DNA from: GCA-2862585 sp965661345
Lineage (GTDB): Bacteria; Bacteroidota; Bacteroidia; Flavobacteriales; UBA7312
Reading direction: 5' to 3'
DNA length: 64,000 bases
Assembly: GCA_965661345.1 (NCBI GenBank)
Contig: CBFIDK010000001.1
Coordinates: forward strand, 62,001 to 126,000
The notes below the pieces were generated by a model. That model was not told the DNA's origin. It worked only from the letters and a program-made list of their open reading frames with translations, and made no database searches. This document shows, piece by piece, positions 9,397 through 18,767 of this stretch; the first letter of the stretch is position 1, and each line of letters starts with the position of its first letter. The translations under genes were made by a program, and so were the position numbers.

Positions 9397-9882
9397 TTAA
9401 TGAGATTGATTAAGTATATATTGTTTAAATATAGTTTTTCTTCCCTTAGCTATTTTTTCAAAACCTGATTTTATAATCCCTTTACTACTTGAATGATTAT
9501 TTACTTCAGAAATAATCCAACATTGAGAAGGGTATTTTTCTGATATTTGATTGATTACATAAGGATATAAGCCCTTGCCTCTGCTTTCAGGATTAGTATA
9601 GCAATTTATAATATGCTTGTCTGATTTAGACATGAATGGAAATTGCAATGTTTTTGGAAAAACATGAGAATAATGACAAATTTTGTTTGACTTTAGACTC
9701 TTGACATAAACGATTTCAAACTTACCTAAAGTAATCAAATACCAAAAAAAGTACCTGAGCCTACTAGCTGAATGAAGCTTTAATTTCACTAATTTCGGAT
9801 TAAACCAGACTAAAGAAAATTCATCAGACAGGTGTAATGTTGATTCGCTTGGTCTAAGATTTTTGTAAAATATATAATCCAT
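9397..9882 (-). CDS. GNAT-fold acetyltransferase-like protein
   Basis: 161 residues. The second half shows a GNAT acetyl-CoA loop (CYTNPESRGKGLYPYVINQI, residues about 94-113) and the typical later helix and strand (NNHSSSKGIIKSGFEKI). It overlaps nothing and abuts its upstream neighbour directly. In a polysaccharide run it most plausibly N- or O-acylates a sugar. Because no PglD-like left-handed-helix acetyltransferase accompanies the dehydratase/aminotransferase pair, this could acetylate the 4-amino sugar, but that is inference. The first 60 residues have no recognised motif. Confidence 0.65.
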   Translation of the reverse strand: MDYIFYKNLRPSESTLHLSDEFSLVWFNPKLVKLKLHSASRLRYFFWYLITLGKFEIVYVKSLKSNKICHYSHVFPKTLQFPFMSKSDKHIINCYTNPESRGKGLYPYVINQISEKYPSQCWIISEVNNHSSSKGIIKSGFEKIAKGRKTIFKQYILNQSH

Positions 9883-10710
9883 TTAACTCAAAAAAGTTCT
9901 TCTAATATCTTCTTGTTTTTGTAAGACCTCTAACTTACGAAAAACATCCAATGGAATATGTTTAATTAAAAATCTTATTGATCTAGAAAAAATTAATAAA
10001 AACCAAAATGGTTTACTGTATTCAATGTTTAGATTGCAATAAGCTTTTCTAAATTTGAATTTATCCTCTAAAAAATCTTGAATTGATGTATTGTGTGCAA
10101 TACTCCTTGCTCCATCACTAACAAATTTGAAACCGTGTTCGTGAAGATAGTATTCATTCATGGTATAAAACAAAGAATAACTAGGGTAATACTTCAGAAA
10201 TTTTGGATTAAATTTTATAGTTGTATAATCGATGCAATCATCAAAGGTTTTATTCTGACTGTATGCGATTAATTCATTGGTCTCTTTGAAATAAACTCCA
10301 AAAAAATCATAGGAATTTTTTAAATTCTCAAGACCTTTAAGAAAATTAGAACGTGAGCTTTTCTTGGTAAATGTAGAATACCTATCAAAGGCAGAAGAAT
10401 ATACTTCGTAGCCATTTTTAACTAATTCATCTTTACTTATTTTTTTTACTTCAGTAGTTTTAAATGCTCGCCTTACTTTACTCCTTGTGTTAGAACTTAG
10501 CTCATCCATTCCTCCGAAAGAATCTTTTATAATATACCAAAATTCAGAAGGGGATAATCGGTCAAAATCTGAGGTCCAACGAGCGTAAAATATTTTTTTG
10601 AAAAAATTAATATTAGAAATAATTTCGCTTTTACTACTCTCAACCTCGCTGTTTGGAGAAAGATTAGGAGTAATCCCGAAATTATAAATTTTCCACCCTT
10701 TTATTCTCAT
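9883..10710 (-). CDS. Unknown protein with FemAB/GNAT-like C-terminal half
   Basis: 275 residues, not confidently assigned. The middle (about 85-225) has features of the FemAB-like/GNAT superfamily: a basic RSKVRRAFK stretch, a YDFFGVYFKETNELIAYSQ strand pair, and a long central segment (YYPSYSLFYTMNEYYL) followed by FVSDGARS. Members of that group add acyl or aminoacyl groups to cell-envelope molecules. The ATG overlaps the stop of the preceding glycosyltransferase gene (ATGA), so it is co-translated with it. There is no signal peptide, so it probably acts in the cytoplasm on a sugar precursor. The acyl donor is unknown. Confidence 0.55.
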   Translation of the reverse strand: MRIKGWKIYNFGITPNLSPNSEVESSKSEIISNINFFKKIFYARWTSDFDRLSPSEFWYIIKDSFGGMDELSSNTRSKVRRAFKTTEVKKISKDELVKNGYEVYSSAFDRYSTFTKKSSRSNFLKGLENLKNSYDFFGVYFKETNELIAYSQNKTFDDCIDYTTIKFNPKFLKYYPSYSLFYTMNEYYLHEHGFKFVSDGARSIAHNTSIQDFLEDKFKFRKAYCNLNIEYSKPFWFLLIFSRSIRFLIKHIPLDVFRKLEVLQKQEDIRRTFLS

Positions 10711-11843
10711 CTATTTTGATTGTAAATGGTGTTATTATTTAAACCTAAAATGCTTTCATACATATTCAATAACTTCACCGATTCTGTCTGCCAAGAGTAT
10801 TTTTCTGATGCCGAAAGGGCAAAATTACTGACTTCTTCTAAAGAATTACTTTCAAGTATTGAAATCATTATTTCGGCTAAATCCTCTGGTGAATATGGGT
10901 CCACGCACCATCCGACTTTATTCTCTTCCACAATTTGCTTGTAAAGCGCAAAATTAGAGGTTATAGTAGGCAAGCCAATGGCCATATATTCAAATACTTT
11001 GGTAGGATAAGACCCCACATAATTGCCAATTGGCTTTAAAACAGCCAAACCCGCAATGCATTGTGAGGAAATAGCATAACCTTCGTCTAAACTTTTTCTG
11101 CCATAAAAAATGACTTTATCTTTGATAGAAGCGTATTTTACCCAGTCGACTTCATCAAAAAGCCGACCAACAAAATGCATCTTAAAATCAAAATTCTTGG
11201 AATCTAATATATTTAGAGCATCTAATATAACTTCAAGTCCTCTATCATTACTAACCACACCGATATAGAAGAATTCATGTCCTTTTCTTTTAATGTTTTT
11301 AAATTTTTCTAAAAATTGAACTTCTGGGAAATTTAAAATAACTTCAAACTTGTTTTTAGATTTTTTGTTTTCGTACAAAGTAGCGTAAGAGTATTCAGCA
11401 ATAATTATATTGTAAAATCTTGTAAACACTTTATTTAAAAGTATAAATAAAAAACTCAGGAATCGGGCAAAGGTAGGGCTTAGCCATTGTTTATCTTTAA
11501 TTTGTTCGGCAACATTCTCATGAACATCAAAAATCACTGGCTTGCTCATTAGTCGAAACAGTAAGCAAATGGGCGCTAACTCTGGATCATGAAAGTGATA
11601 AATATCTGCATTTAATTTTCTGGCTCTTGAAAAAACCTTTATCGTAGATGAAAAAATCCTAGAAAATCTGTTGGTTGATGAACCGACATCGATAATTGAA
11701 ACCCCATTTTTCACCTCATCACCTAGACCATCTGCTACTATCCAAAAAGTGTCATAACCGTTCTTTTGAAGCGTCATACATTCCTTGAAAAATATACGCG
11801 TGTCGTTTCTTTGATGAACTGAGGATAGGTGACAAACTTTCAT
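10707..11843 (-). CDS. GT4-type glycosyltransferase
   Basis: 378-residue GT-B enzyme. The N-terminal acceptor domain begins MKVCHLSSVHQRNDTRIFFK, includes YHFHDPELA near residue 105 and a hydrophobic membrane-association patch near residues 145-160. In the C-terminal half FYIGVVSNDRGLE and YPTKVFEYMAIGLPTI (E-x7-E region near residue 285) form the nucleotide-sugar site. It likely adds a sugar to the undecaprenyl-linked unit. It lies 6 bases from the Wzz-like gene and overlaps the next gene by 4 bases. Specificity is unknown. Confidence 0.87.
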   Translation of the reverse strand: MKVCHLSSVHQRNDTRIFFKECMTLQKNGYDTFWIVADGLGDEVKNGVSIIDVGSSTNRFSRIFSSTIKVFSRARKLNADIYHFHDPELAPICLLFRLMSKPVIFDVHENVAEQIKDKQWLSPTFARFLSFLFILLNKVFTRFYNIIIAEYSYATLYENKKSKNKFEVILNFPEVQFLEKFKNIKRKGHEFFYIGVVSNDRGLEVILDALNILDSKNFDFKMHFVGRLFDEVDWVKYASIKDKVIFYGRKSLDEGYAISSQCIAGLAVLKPIGNYVGSYPTKVFEYMAIGLPTITSNFALYKQIVEENKVGWCVDPYSPEDLAEIMISILESNSLEEVSNFALSASEKYSWQTESVKLLNMYESILGLNNNTIYNQNR

Positions 11844-11849
11844 TAAACT

Positions 11850-12698
11850 TTATTTCATAAAGGATTTAACATCTCTAAACAATGCAATGAAAAAACCTAA
11901 AAATAAAAACAAAAAAGACAATACACCTACCCTGAATAATGTTCTAGAAGTTGGCTTTCTGTACACTGGAAAGTCGGAGACGAAAGAAAGGGGCTTAAGT
12001 AACTCTAAATCCCGTTCTAAGGATTGCTTTTTCTCATAAAGTTGAATGATTTGATTTTGTAAACTTTCGCTATTATCATTGGCAATTGAAATAGTACTCA
12101 TTTCAAAATCTGTCTTATTGTTAAGATTGCTTCTATAAGTTTGTAAATCGTTAATCTCTTTATTAAGGTAGTTTATAAGTTCAGGCGATTGTTTTTGAAA
12201 AAGGTTAAAATTCTTGTTAGAATACCCATTATTATTAAAATAGTTTATGAAACCCTCGCTTACAGCTCTAATTGATGTATTGTCGGTTACTTTTATAGTG
12301 ATTAAAAATTGAGAAAGTTTTTGTCTTCTATTCTCTAAATCCAACTCATAAGACTGTTCTGCTTCAATAAACTTAACGGTTTGGGCTACCTCTTCTGAAA
12401 CTTTGAGCTTATTGGCTAAAATTTGATATTCACCGTTTTCTACAATTTTACCGAGTCCATTAACCATTTCAATTGCTATTTTTTGGTCAATTATAGGGTA
12501 CTCCAACTCGCTTGGATCTATAATACCCTCAAAAAAGGATAAACCAGAAGTTGCTGTTGCGGTAGTTTCATAATATGGTGCTCTTAGAAAATCATATGTA
12601 AATCCTAAAATCAGACCTATCACAAAGAATATCGCAATGAATCTCCATTGTCTGTATAAAAAATTGAGAATAGATTTTAATAAATTAAATATGTCCAT
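11850..12698 (-). CDS. Wzz-like polysaccharide chain-length determinant
   Basis: 282 residues with the two-helix layout of the Wzz family: a membrane segment at about 19-36 (FIAIFFVIGLILGFTYDF), a periplasmic region with predicted coiled coil (about 160-240, with NDLQTYRSNLNNK and YEKKQSLERDLELL), and a second membrane segment at about 256-275. A short PVYRKPTSR precedes the second helix, like the proline-rich motif of the family. It would set polymer length together with a Wzy protein. It is immediately downstream of the Wzy-like gene (5-base gap). No cytoplasmic tyrosine-kinase domain is attached. Confidence 0.75.
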   Translation of the reverse strand: MDIFNLLKSILNFLYRQWRFIAIFFVIGLILGFTYDFLRAPYYETTATATSGLSFFEGIIDPSELEYPIIDQKIAIEMVNGLGKIVENGEYQILANKLKVSEEVAQTVKFIEAEQSYELDLENRRQKLSQFLITIKVTDNTSIRAVSEGFINYFNNNGYSNKNFNLFQKQSPELINYLNKEINDLQTYRSNLNNKTDFEMSTISIANDNSESLQNQIIQLYEKKQSLERDLELLKPLSFVSDFPVYRKPTSRTLFRVGVLSFLFLFLGFFIALFRDVKSFMK

Positions 12699-12703
12699 AG
12701 TAG

Positions 12704-13921
12704 CTAATTTTTAGTACTCAATTGATATTGAGCAGTTTTGCAAATGTATATAAATATAAAAAGATAAATTGTCCAAATAAATAATGATGAACTTGAGGAA
12801 AATAATAATAAGTTAAACAAAACTATTTGAATGCTTAAATCAAAGTCTTTATGAGTCCAACTAATAAACACAAGGTAAGTATTGAGTAATATATATCCTA
12901 AAACAGCAAGAACACCACTATTTATTAAGATTTCAAAAATGTAAGAATGTGGATTAACAATATGTGACAAATTAGGATCATTTATCGTTTGAAAATATTG
13001 TAAGGAGTAATCAATACCATAACCCATTCCATAGCTAGAAAAGATAGACAGTAATGAGTGTTTGTAGAGGAAAAGACGAATAGACGTCGATTGTCTATCT
13101 GAAAATAATAAGTCAGTTTTTAGCTCTTTAAAACTATCCAGAGCCTGCATATACCAATTGGGTTCTAAAAAAATCACACCAATAAATATTATGAAAATTC
13201 CAATTACGGAAATTGATGCTAATTTTATTGGATACCTATATAAAAGGTAAATCAACGAAACAACCAAAGAAATTCTACTTTGTGAATAATAAACTATCAA
13301 TAAATGAATAGCTACTGCTGCAAAAAGCCAAATCATTGATTGTTTCTTTTCTTTATCTAAAGTACTTAACAAATACATAAACATAAGTGTAAAAATAGAT
13401 GCAAAGTCATTCGAATTAAAATAAACAACCGTAGGTGAATAAGTGAGCCAATATGGCGCGTCAAATAAAACAGAAGTACTAAGATGATTACCTGTAAATA
13501 TCTCGTAAAAAGCATATAATGCATACAGGATATAAAACACTAAAGTAATCTGATTAAAAACCTTAAAAAATCTATCTCTATTTGATAAAAACGCATTATA
13601 CAAAGCGAAAATTAAGACAAGTAAAAAAGTAAAATTAAGAATAGAAGTAAACTCGTAATCGTATGCAAATAAAGTATACCTAAAAAAAGTTACTATATAA
13701 GTGTGAAAAAATAAATAAAGAAAATAAAGCAAAGAAAAAATAAGTACTGGTTGTAAACTAACTTTCTGCTTTAACAAAACTACCTTTTGGAATAAAAGAA
13801 CTGAAAAAAACAGTACGACTATTGGCAGTATTAACCTCAAAGGATAAAGATTTGGTCCTATCCCAAAAGCATTCATCAAATAAATAGATGACAAAAATAA
13901 TATGAGTAGTAAACTAGTCAA
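12704..13921 (-). CDS. O-antigen polymerase/ligase family membrane protein (Wzy-like)
   Basis: 405 residues, about ten hydrophobic segments, with a larger periplasmic loop near residues 250-330 containing the RQSTSIRLFLYKHSLLSI, GYGIDYSLQYF and NPHSYIFEILINSG stretches. The pattern R...G.G..S....HSY..E.....G is that of the Wzy_C/O-antigen ligase family, which uses these Arg/His residues. It should polymerise lipid-linked repeat units or transfer the finished chain to lipid A core. Its start overlaps the end of the next gene by 8 bases. The following gene belongs to the same broad family, so one may be the polymerase and the other the ligase. Confidence 0.8.
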   Translation of the reverse strand: MTSLLLILFLSSIYLMNAFGIGPNLYPLRLILPIVVLFFSVLLFQKVVLLKQKVSLQPVLIFSLLYFLYLFFHTYIVTFFRYTLFAYDYEFTSILNFTFLLVLIFALYNAFLSNRDRFFKVFNQITLVFYILYALYAFYEIFTGNHLSTSVLFDAPYWLTYSPTVVYFNSNDFASIFTLMFMYLLSTLDKEKKQSMIWLFAAVAIHLLIVYYSQSRISLVVSLIYLLYRYPIKLASISVIGIFIIFIGVIFLEPNWYMQALDSFKELKTDLLFSDRQSTSIRLFLYKHSLLSIFSSYGMGYGIDYSLQYFQTINDPNLSHIVNPHSYIFEILINSGVLAVLGYILLNTYLVFISWTHKDFDLSIQIVLFNLLLFSSSSSLFIWTIYLFIFIYICKTAQYQLSTKN

Positions 13922-15023
13922 TGGATAAGTTTACAGATTTAAATTTCATATTGATGTACAATAACATTAACCAAAACAAAGAGTTAATAAAAAGTATTGA
14001 CTCGACCATGCCAAGTAAAAAAACTGGTATTATAATTATTAAAAAATCGTTATAACGAGAAATGTAAAATTTAATGTATTTGTATATCATCAGAAATACA
14101 TAAAAGATAACAAAGAAAACTCCTAAGTTAGAAGATTCGTTAATATATGAGTTATGAGCAGACTTCCCATCAACAAATGTAGTAGATGGGCCACTACCAA
14201 AAAGCAAGTGAGTACCATCATTCAGCATATTACTTATAATTTTTGACCATATTTCAAATCTACCAGATGAACCTGATTTCTGAATTTTATTAACTAATTT
14301 AATGTCAGAATCTATCAAAAAGGCATTAAATGCTATTATGCTTACAAGCAAAATACCTACCCCTAAAAGACTATAAAAACTAAGTCGATTAACAGACTTT
14401 GACATTTTTATTAGGTAAAGAATTAAAAAAACTAATATGAAAAGTAATGAACCACGAGAATTAGTAAAAATTAAGAAGGGTAATAACGAGAACACATAAA
14501 CCCATTTAAACACCGATTTCTTAAAACTCAAAACAGAAAAAGCTATCATAAAAGCAATAAACATTCCAAATGAATTAGAATTAATAAAAATTCCAGATGC
14601 TTTTTCAAAGCCCAATAGCTCTGGATATCCAATTCTCATAAGATACCAAGAAGATGCTAAGACACCATAAGAGAAAAATACTAATAATTTATTCAAAAGA
14701 TTAGTATTAAAACTAATACCAGTAATTGAAAATAGAGATAAAATAATTATTATAAAAACAGCTGTATTATAACCTCCTAAGTGTAGATGACTAGAAGATA
14801 TTACACTTAAAATACAAAACACTACACATGGAACAATAAATAATAGCGCACCAAAATCGTATTTGAATTTCTTAAAGTTAAAGGCAATTAAAAAGAAAAA
14901 ACACAGAAGAATAATTTCATTAAGAAAAGGGAAAAATAAATCTACAAATGAATCAGAAAGAGTTGCACACATAAATATTATAGAAAATAGCAAAGAATTT
15001 ATATGTGAAAAAGATATCTTCAT
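13914..15023 (-). CDS. Second O-antigen polymerase/ligase family membrane protein
   Basis: 369 residues with about ten hydrophobic segments. In the periplasmic loop near 245-300 are SGSSGRFEIWSKII, LLFGSGPSTTF and SAHNSYINESSNLG, giving the R...W, G.GP and HNSY..E...LG signature of Wzy/WaaL-type proteins. It differs clearly in sequence from its neighbour, so it is not a recent tandem duplicate. Base composition is among the most AT-rich of the window. The role is either repeat-unit polymerase or O-antigen ligase. Sequence alone does not decide. Confidence 0.8.
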   Translation of the reverse strand: MKISFSHINSLLFSIIFMCATLSDSFVDLFFPFLNEIILLCFFFLIAFNFKKFKYDFGALLFIVPCVVFCILSVISSSHLHLGGYNTAVFIIIILSLFSITGISFNTNLLNKLLVFFSYGVLASSWYLMRIGYPELLGFEKASGIFINSNSFGMFIAFMIAFSVLSFKKSVFKWVYVFSLLPFLIFTNSRGSLLFILVFLILYLIKMSKSVNRLSFYSLLGVGILLVSIIAFNAFLIDSDIKLVNKIQKSGSSGRFEIWSKIISNMLNDGTHLLFGSGPSTTFVDGKSAHNSYINESSNLGVFFVIFYVFLMIYKYIKFYISRYNDFLIIIIPVFLLGMVESILFINSLFWLMLLYINMKFKSVNLSID

Positions 15024-16159
15024 CAGCTGTTTTTACTCTCTTTAAATATTGAAATTAATCGAGATGAAATAACATCCTCAGAAAAATTATCAATAACGTA
15101 TTTTCTAATGTATGATGAATCAAATTCAGCATTTGTTATTTTAAGTAATTCATGCTCCAGATTTTCTAAATCACATAAAACACCAAGTTTTGAGTCAGTA
15201 ATTATAGACTCTGGCCCACCTGATTTGGAAGAAATAACTGGAACACCACAAGACATGGCTTCTATAAGAACAACACCAAAAGTTTCGTGAAAACTAGACA
15301 ACACAAAACAATCCGAACGTTGTATTTCTAATTTTACTTGATCTCTTTTTTGCCTACCCAACAAATGAACCTGACTATTTAACTCTTCATTATTTATAAA
15401 AGCTGATAGTTTTTTAAATTCTGGACCATCTCCCACAATTCTGAGATGATAGTTTTCTTGACCAAAGAATGTTTTTTTAAACGCCTTTATCAGCCCAATT
15501 TGATTCTTATTTTTATCCAAATTTGCAATATTCAAAAAGGTAAATATTTTATTTTCAGCCTTTTTTAATTGTGGTTTAAAGAAGTGCGTATCAACAACAT
15601 TTGGAATATAAGTGAACTGCTTTCTAAACTTATCTGTTAGTAGAGCACAAAATGGCTCACTCACAGCAACATTATGCTGGCTTTTTGAATACACTTCTTC
15701 AGCTAAATCAATAGCATTCTTGTTGTAGTTATTTCTAACAAAACCTGAGGAATGTTCAGTAACAATAAAAGAAATTTTATATGTTTCTTTAATCCAAATG
15801 GCAATCTCACCAGCTAGAAAGGTATGAACATGGATGATGTCAGGAGTGCCATTTTCTTCAATATATTTTTTAAATAATTGTTTGCCTTTTTCAAGTCTTA
15901 CTCTTGCTGTTCTTTTTTTCAGTTTGGGGTAAGATATGAATGGCTTTACATAGGTTGGAATACCGCTATCGTTATAGAATTCATCAGAAAAATTAAAACG
16001 TTTGCTCTTTAAAATATTGGGAATAGTTATAGGCATAGGACAAATTACTCCAACCTTACAACCATTACTTAGCAAGGCTTTAGCCTGATCAAAATAGAAT
16101 AGTGAATTGACAGGATTAAACTTATTTTTATAAGCTGTTGTTATGAGTAAAACATGCAT
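15023..16159 (-). CDS. GT4-type glycosyltransferase
   Basis: 378-residue GT-B enzyme with a glycosyltransferase-4-like N-terminal domain (IHVHTFLAGEIAIWI near 108, VTEHSSG near 133) and a group 1 C-terminal domain. The latter has NIANLDKNKNQIGLIKAF near 215, the donor site SSFHETFGVVLIEAMSCG near 290 with both conserved Glu residues, and VISSKSGGPESI. It is predicted to extend the lipid-linked oligosaccharide. It shares one base with each neighbour, so the three genes are translationally tight. Sugar donor unknown. Confidence 0.9.
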   Translation of the reverse strand: MHVLLITTAYKNKFNPVNSLFYFDQAKALLSNGCKVGVICPMPITIPNILKSKRFNFSDEFYNDSGIPTYVKPFISYPKLKKRTARVRLEKGKQLFKKYIEENGTPDIIHVHTFLAGEIAIWIKETYKISFIVTEHSSGFVRNNYNKNAIDLAEEVYSKSQHNVAVSEPFCALLTDKFRKQFTYIPNVVDTHFFKPQLKKAENKIFTFLNIANLDKNKNQIGLIKAFKKTFFGQENYHLRIVGDGPEFKKLSAFINNEELNSQVHLLGRQKRDQVKLEIQRSDCFVLSSFHETFGVVLIEAMSCGVPVISSKSGGPESIITDSKLGVLCDLENLEHELLKITNAEFDSSYIRKYVIDNFSEDVISSRLISIFKESKNS

Positions 16160-17475
16160 TAGCCTTTCTTTAAAATTAAAACAAGTTTATTTTTATACAA
16201 TTGAATATCAGATCTTTTGAGAATAATAAAATCCGAAAATAACACCTTATTTTTCACTGAAAAAACAATGGATTTTATAATGACATCTAACACATAAGCG
16301 CAAGAAGTTGCCAAGGCAGCTCCTTTAATACCGTAAGCAGGTATTAACCAAAGATTCAACAATAGATTTGTAATAGCAATAACAATTGCAATATAAGTAT
16401 TAATCTCAGGTTGCCCACGACCCGTAAAATCATTGGCTAAAACTCTTCCCATTGAAAAGATAACTACCCCAGGAATCAATATTAAAAAAGGAACAACACT
16501 TTGCATATATTCTTCTCCGAATAGTAGCACTATCAACCAATGGCTAAATACAGCTAAAAATAAGCCACCTAAGACTGAAATAAATAAAGTGTTTCGGGAA
16601 GCTAAGGATGTGAACTTATTTTTAGAGCCATCGTCATCTAGGTTAGCAACACGAGCAAACAATACGGCCGATACTGATTGAGATACCATCCAAATTCGCT
16701 CAGATAATAATACCGCAATAGAATATATTCCTACAGAAGCATCGTCTAAAAAATAGGCAATCAAAAACATATCTAGCCTGTAATTTAAAAATGTAAGCAC
16801 ATTGCTAAAGTGCCCTTTTATCCCAAAATAAAAACTCTCTCTAAGATAGGTAATAGAGTATTTTTTAGGCCAAAATAAATTATAAGACTTTTTCAAAAAA
16901 TAGAATGTAACGATAAGCATAAGCAGTTGTGCGGCAGCAAAACTAACTATTGCACCAAGTATACCCCAGCCTAGAAACCAAACAAATAATAATGAAAAAA
17001 CAAGAAGGCCAAATTGATTGAGGATAACAATTATATTGAATTTTTCAAATTCTTCCTTCCCTTGAAATATGGTTGGTAAATTTTTTTGAATAAACAAAAT
17101 AGGCAAGATCATCAATACATAAAGCATCAGTTTTGCGCTAATATTCTCAAACAAAAAATCTTTGAAAAAAAAGACGATGAGTATTCCTATTAAAATAGAA
17201 AACAAACTAAGAATTAAGGATGTAAATAAATTTGTTGAATATATTTCTTCGTCAGAATACTTTTTTTTACCAACAAAAAAAACAGTTGAAGTAGATAGTC
17301 CAGCATTGAAAAAGGTATATAGAATAGTCGGCAACAAAATAGCCAGTGTGTATTGCCCCTGTCCTTCCGCTCCTAATGATCTCGCTATTATCATTGTAGA
17401 CAATATACCAAAGCCAATACTTAACACTTGCCTAGTAATGGTTAACAACGAATTATGAAACGCTCCTTTTTTCAT
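16159..17475 (-). CDS. Oligosaccharide flippase (Wzx family), copy 1
   Basis: 438 residues with about twelve membrane segments, of the MOP/polysaccharide-exporter type. The N-terminus includes TMIIARSLGAEGQGQYTLA near residue 25, which is the typical first-helix loop of Wzx proteins, and GKEEFEKFN near residue 140. It should flip the undecaprenyl-linked repeat unit across the inner membrane. A second flippase gene follows upstream (17482-18741) with a 6-base gap. Having two flippases in one run suggests two substrates or two cell-surface polymers. Confidence 0.88.
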   Translation of the reverse strand: MKKGAFHNSLLTITRQVLSIGFGILSTMIIARSLGAEGQGQYTLAILLPTILYTFFNAGLSTSTVFFVGKKKYSDEEIYSTNLFTSLILSLFSILIGILIVFFFKDFLFENISAKLMLYVLMILPILFIQKNLPTIFQGKEEFEKFNIIVILNQFGLLVFSLLFVWFLGWGILGAIVSFAAAQLLMLIVTFYFLKKSYNLFWPKKYSITYLRESFYFGIKGHFSNVLTFLNYRLDMFLIAYFLDDASVGIYSIAVLLSERIWMVSQSVSAVLFARVANLDDDGSKNKFTSLASRNTLFISVLGGLFLAVFSHWLIVLLFGEEYMQSVVPFLILIPGVVIFSMGRVLANDFTGRGQPEINTYIAIVIAITNLLLNLWLIPAYGIKGAALATSCAYVLDVIIKSIVFSVKNKVLFSDFIILKRSDIQLYKNKLVLILKKG

Positions 17476-17481
17476 ACCAGG

Positions 17482-18741
17482 CTATTTATTTTTAGCAATT
17501 CTTAAAATAATTATGATTCTGAAGATATAAAAAATTGACATTAAAAAACTAAATAAAAGTAAATAATCCTCAAAATTCCAAGAGAAAAAATAGGCATAAC
17601 TAATTGTTCCCATTGAAACAATAAACATTATCAATTGTAAAATGAAACTGAGTTTTTGTTTTTCAAATGCAGTATGAATACTTGTTAATGGTGAAGCTAT
17701 GAATTTAAAAAGGAAAAAAGGAATTAAACACTTAGCATAAACACCTGACAACCTCCACTCTTCTCCAAAAACAAAAGCAAATAAATCTTCAACAACAAAA
17801 TACGCTACTCCAAAAAACAATACAGATACTATTGATAATTGAATGACCATTCGTTTGGTCAAGTTATAAGCCTGATTAGTCGTATTTCTTTGGTTTACAG
17901 CATCCTCTAAAAAAACTTGATTGATGGAATTACCCAAAAATGTAAAAGGAGTACCTAAAGCTCTATACATCAAAGAGTATAAGCCTAGTAAGGAAGTAGA
18001 ATATAATATAGGAATGAGCAAGTTAACAGCATTAACGCTTAAATTATTAAGTAGTATTGAAAAATTAGTGTATTTCGGAAAATCAATATACCTTTTAGCT
18101 ACAGTTTTTAATGTTGAAAAATTAACTTTTAACAATTGTAATTTTGAGGTTTTCCACAAATAATAAGTTGTAAAAAGGGATGAAATTATCTTTCCAATCA
18201 TTAAGCCAAAAAGTCCAGACTTTAGAGCTGGAAAAACTATTTGAATAGAGGCAAATGATACTGAACGGTATATTTCAGAGTTTGAAATAGATTTGAATTC
18301 CTTTTTTCTAAGTTGATAATAATTCAAAGTATTATAAACTCCAATTGAAAAGACAACCAATGGAATAAAATATATCCAAAAGACTAATTTAGGTTCATTT
18401 AAAATTTCTAAAAAAAAAGACGAAAAAAACAGGAAGAACAGTAATAGAATACTACTTACAATTAGACTTATAAGTAAGGACAAACTTGTTAAATGATTAG
18501 CTTCTTCTTCAGATTTTACTAAAACGAGAGCTTGTTCGTAACGGCCATTTACAATTGACCCCAAAATGGTAGAAATCGAAGTAAATAAGGCCAAAACTCC
18601 TAACTCTCTTGGTGTATATAACCTGGTAATAACAGGAGATATAAGTATAGGAATTATTTGAGAAATAGCAGACCCTTTAAACAGAGTAAATATATTCGTA
18701 TAGAATAGAGAATCTTTAAATACTTTTTTTAAACCTGCCAT
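17482..18741 (-). CDS. Oligosaccharide flippase (Wzx family), copy 2
   Basis: 419 residues and about twelve hydrophobic segments. The opening region FKGSAISQIIPILISPVITRLYTPRELGVLALFTS (residues about 18-52) is the lipopolysaccharide O-unit flippase signature, and GRYEQALVL follows near residue 66. It is distinct from the neighbouring flippase in sequence, with different loops, so it is not a tandem duplicate. A 26-base gap separates it from wbpE, one of the larger gaps in the run. It probably exports a different lipid-linked unit from copy 1, or one of the two serves a teichuronic-like or capsule polymer. Confidence 0.88.
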   Translation of the reverse strand: MAGLKKVFKDSLFYTNIFTLFKGSAISQIIPILISPVITRLYTPRELGVLALFTSISTILGSIVNGRYEQALVLVKSEEEANHLTSLSLLISLIVSSILLLFFLFFSSFFLEILNEPKLVFWIYFIPLVVFSIGVYNTLNYYQLRKKEFKSISNSEIYRSVSFASIQIVFPALKSGLFGLMIGKIISSLFTTYYLWKTSKLQLLKVNFSTLKTVAKRYIDFPKYTNFSILLNNLSVNAVNLLIPILYSTSLLGLYSLMYRALGTPFTFLGNSINQVFLEDAVNQRNTTNQAYNLTKRMVIQLSIVSVLFFGVAYFVVEDLFAFVFGEEWRLSGVYAKCLIPFFLFKFIASPLTSIHTAFEKQKLSFILQLIMFIVSMGTISYAYFFSWNFEDYLLLFSFLMSIFYIFRIIIILRIAKNK

Positions 18742-18767
18742 AGTTGTTTAGACAACAATTCTATCCA

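Noticed and set aside
12704..18741. Recent duplication as the source of the paired flippases and polymerases
   Set aside because: The paired genes differ over their whole length and show no shared blocks by eye, and no mobile element flanks them.
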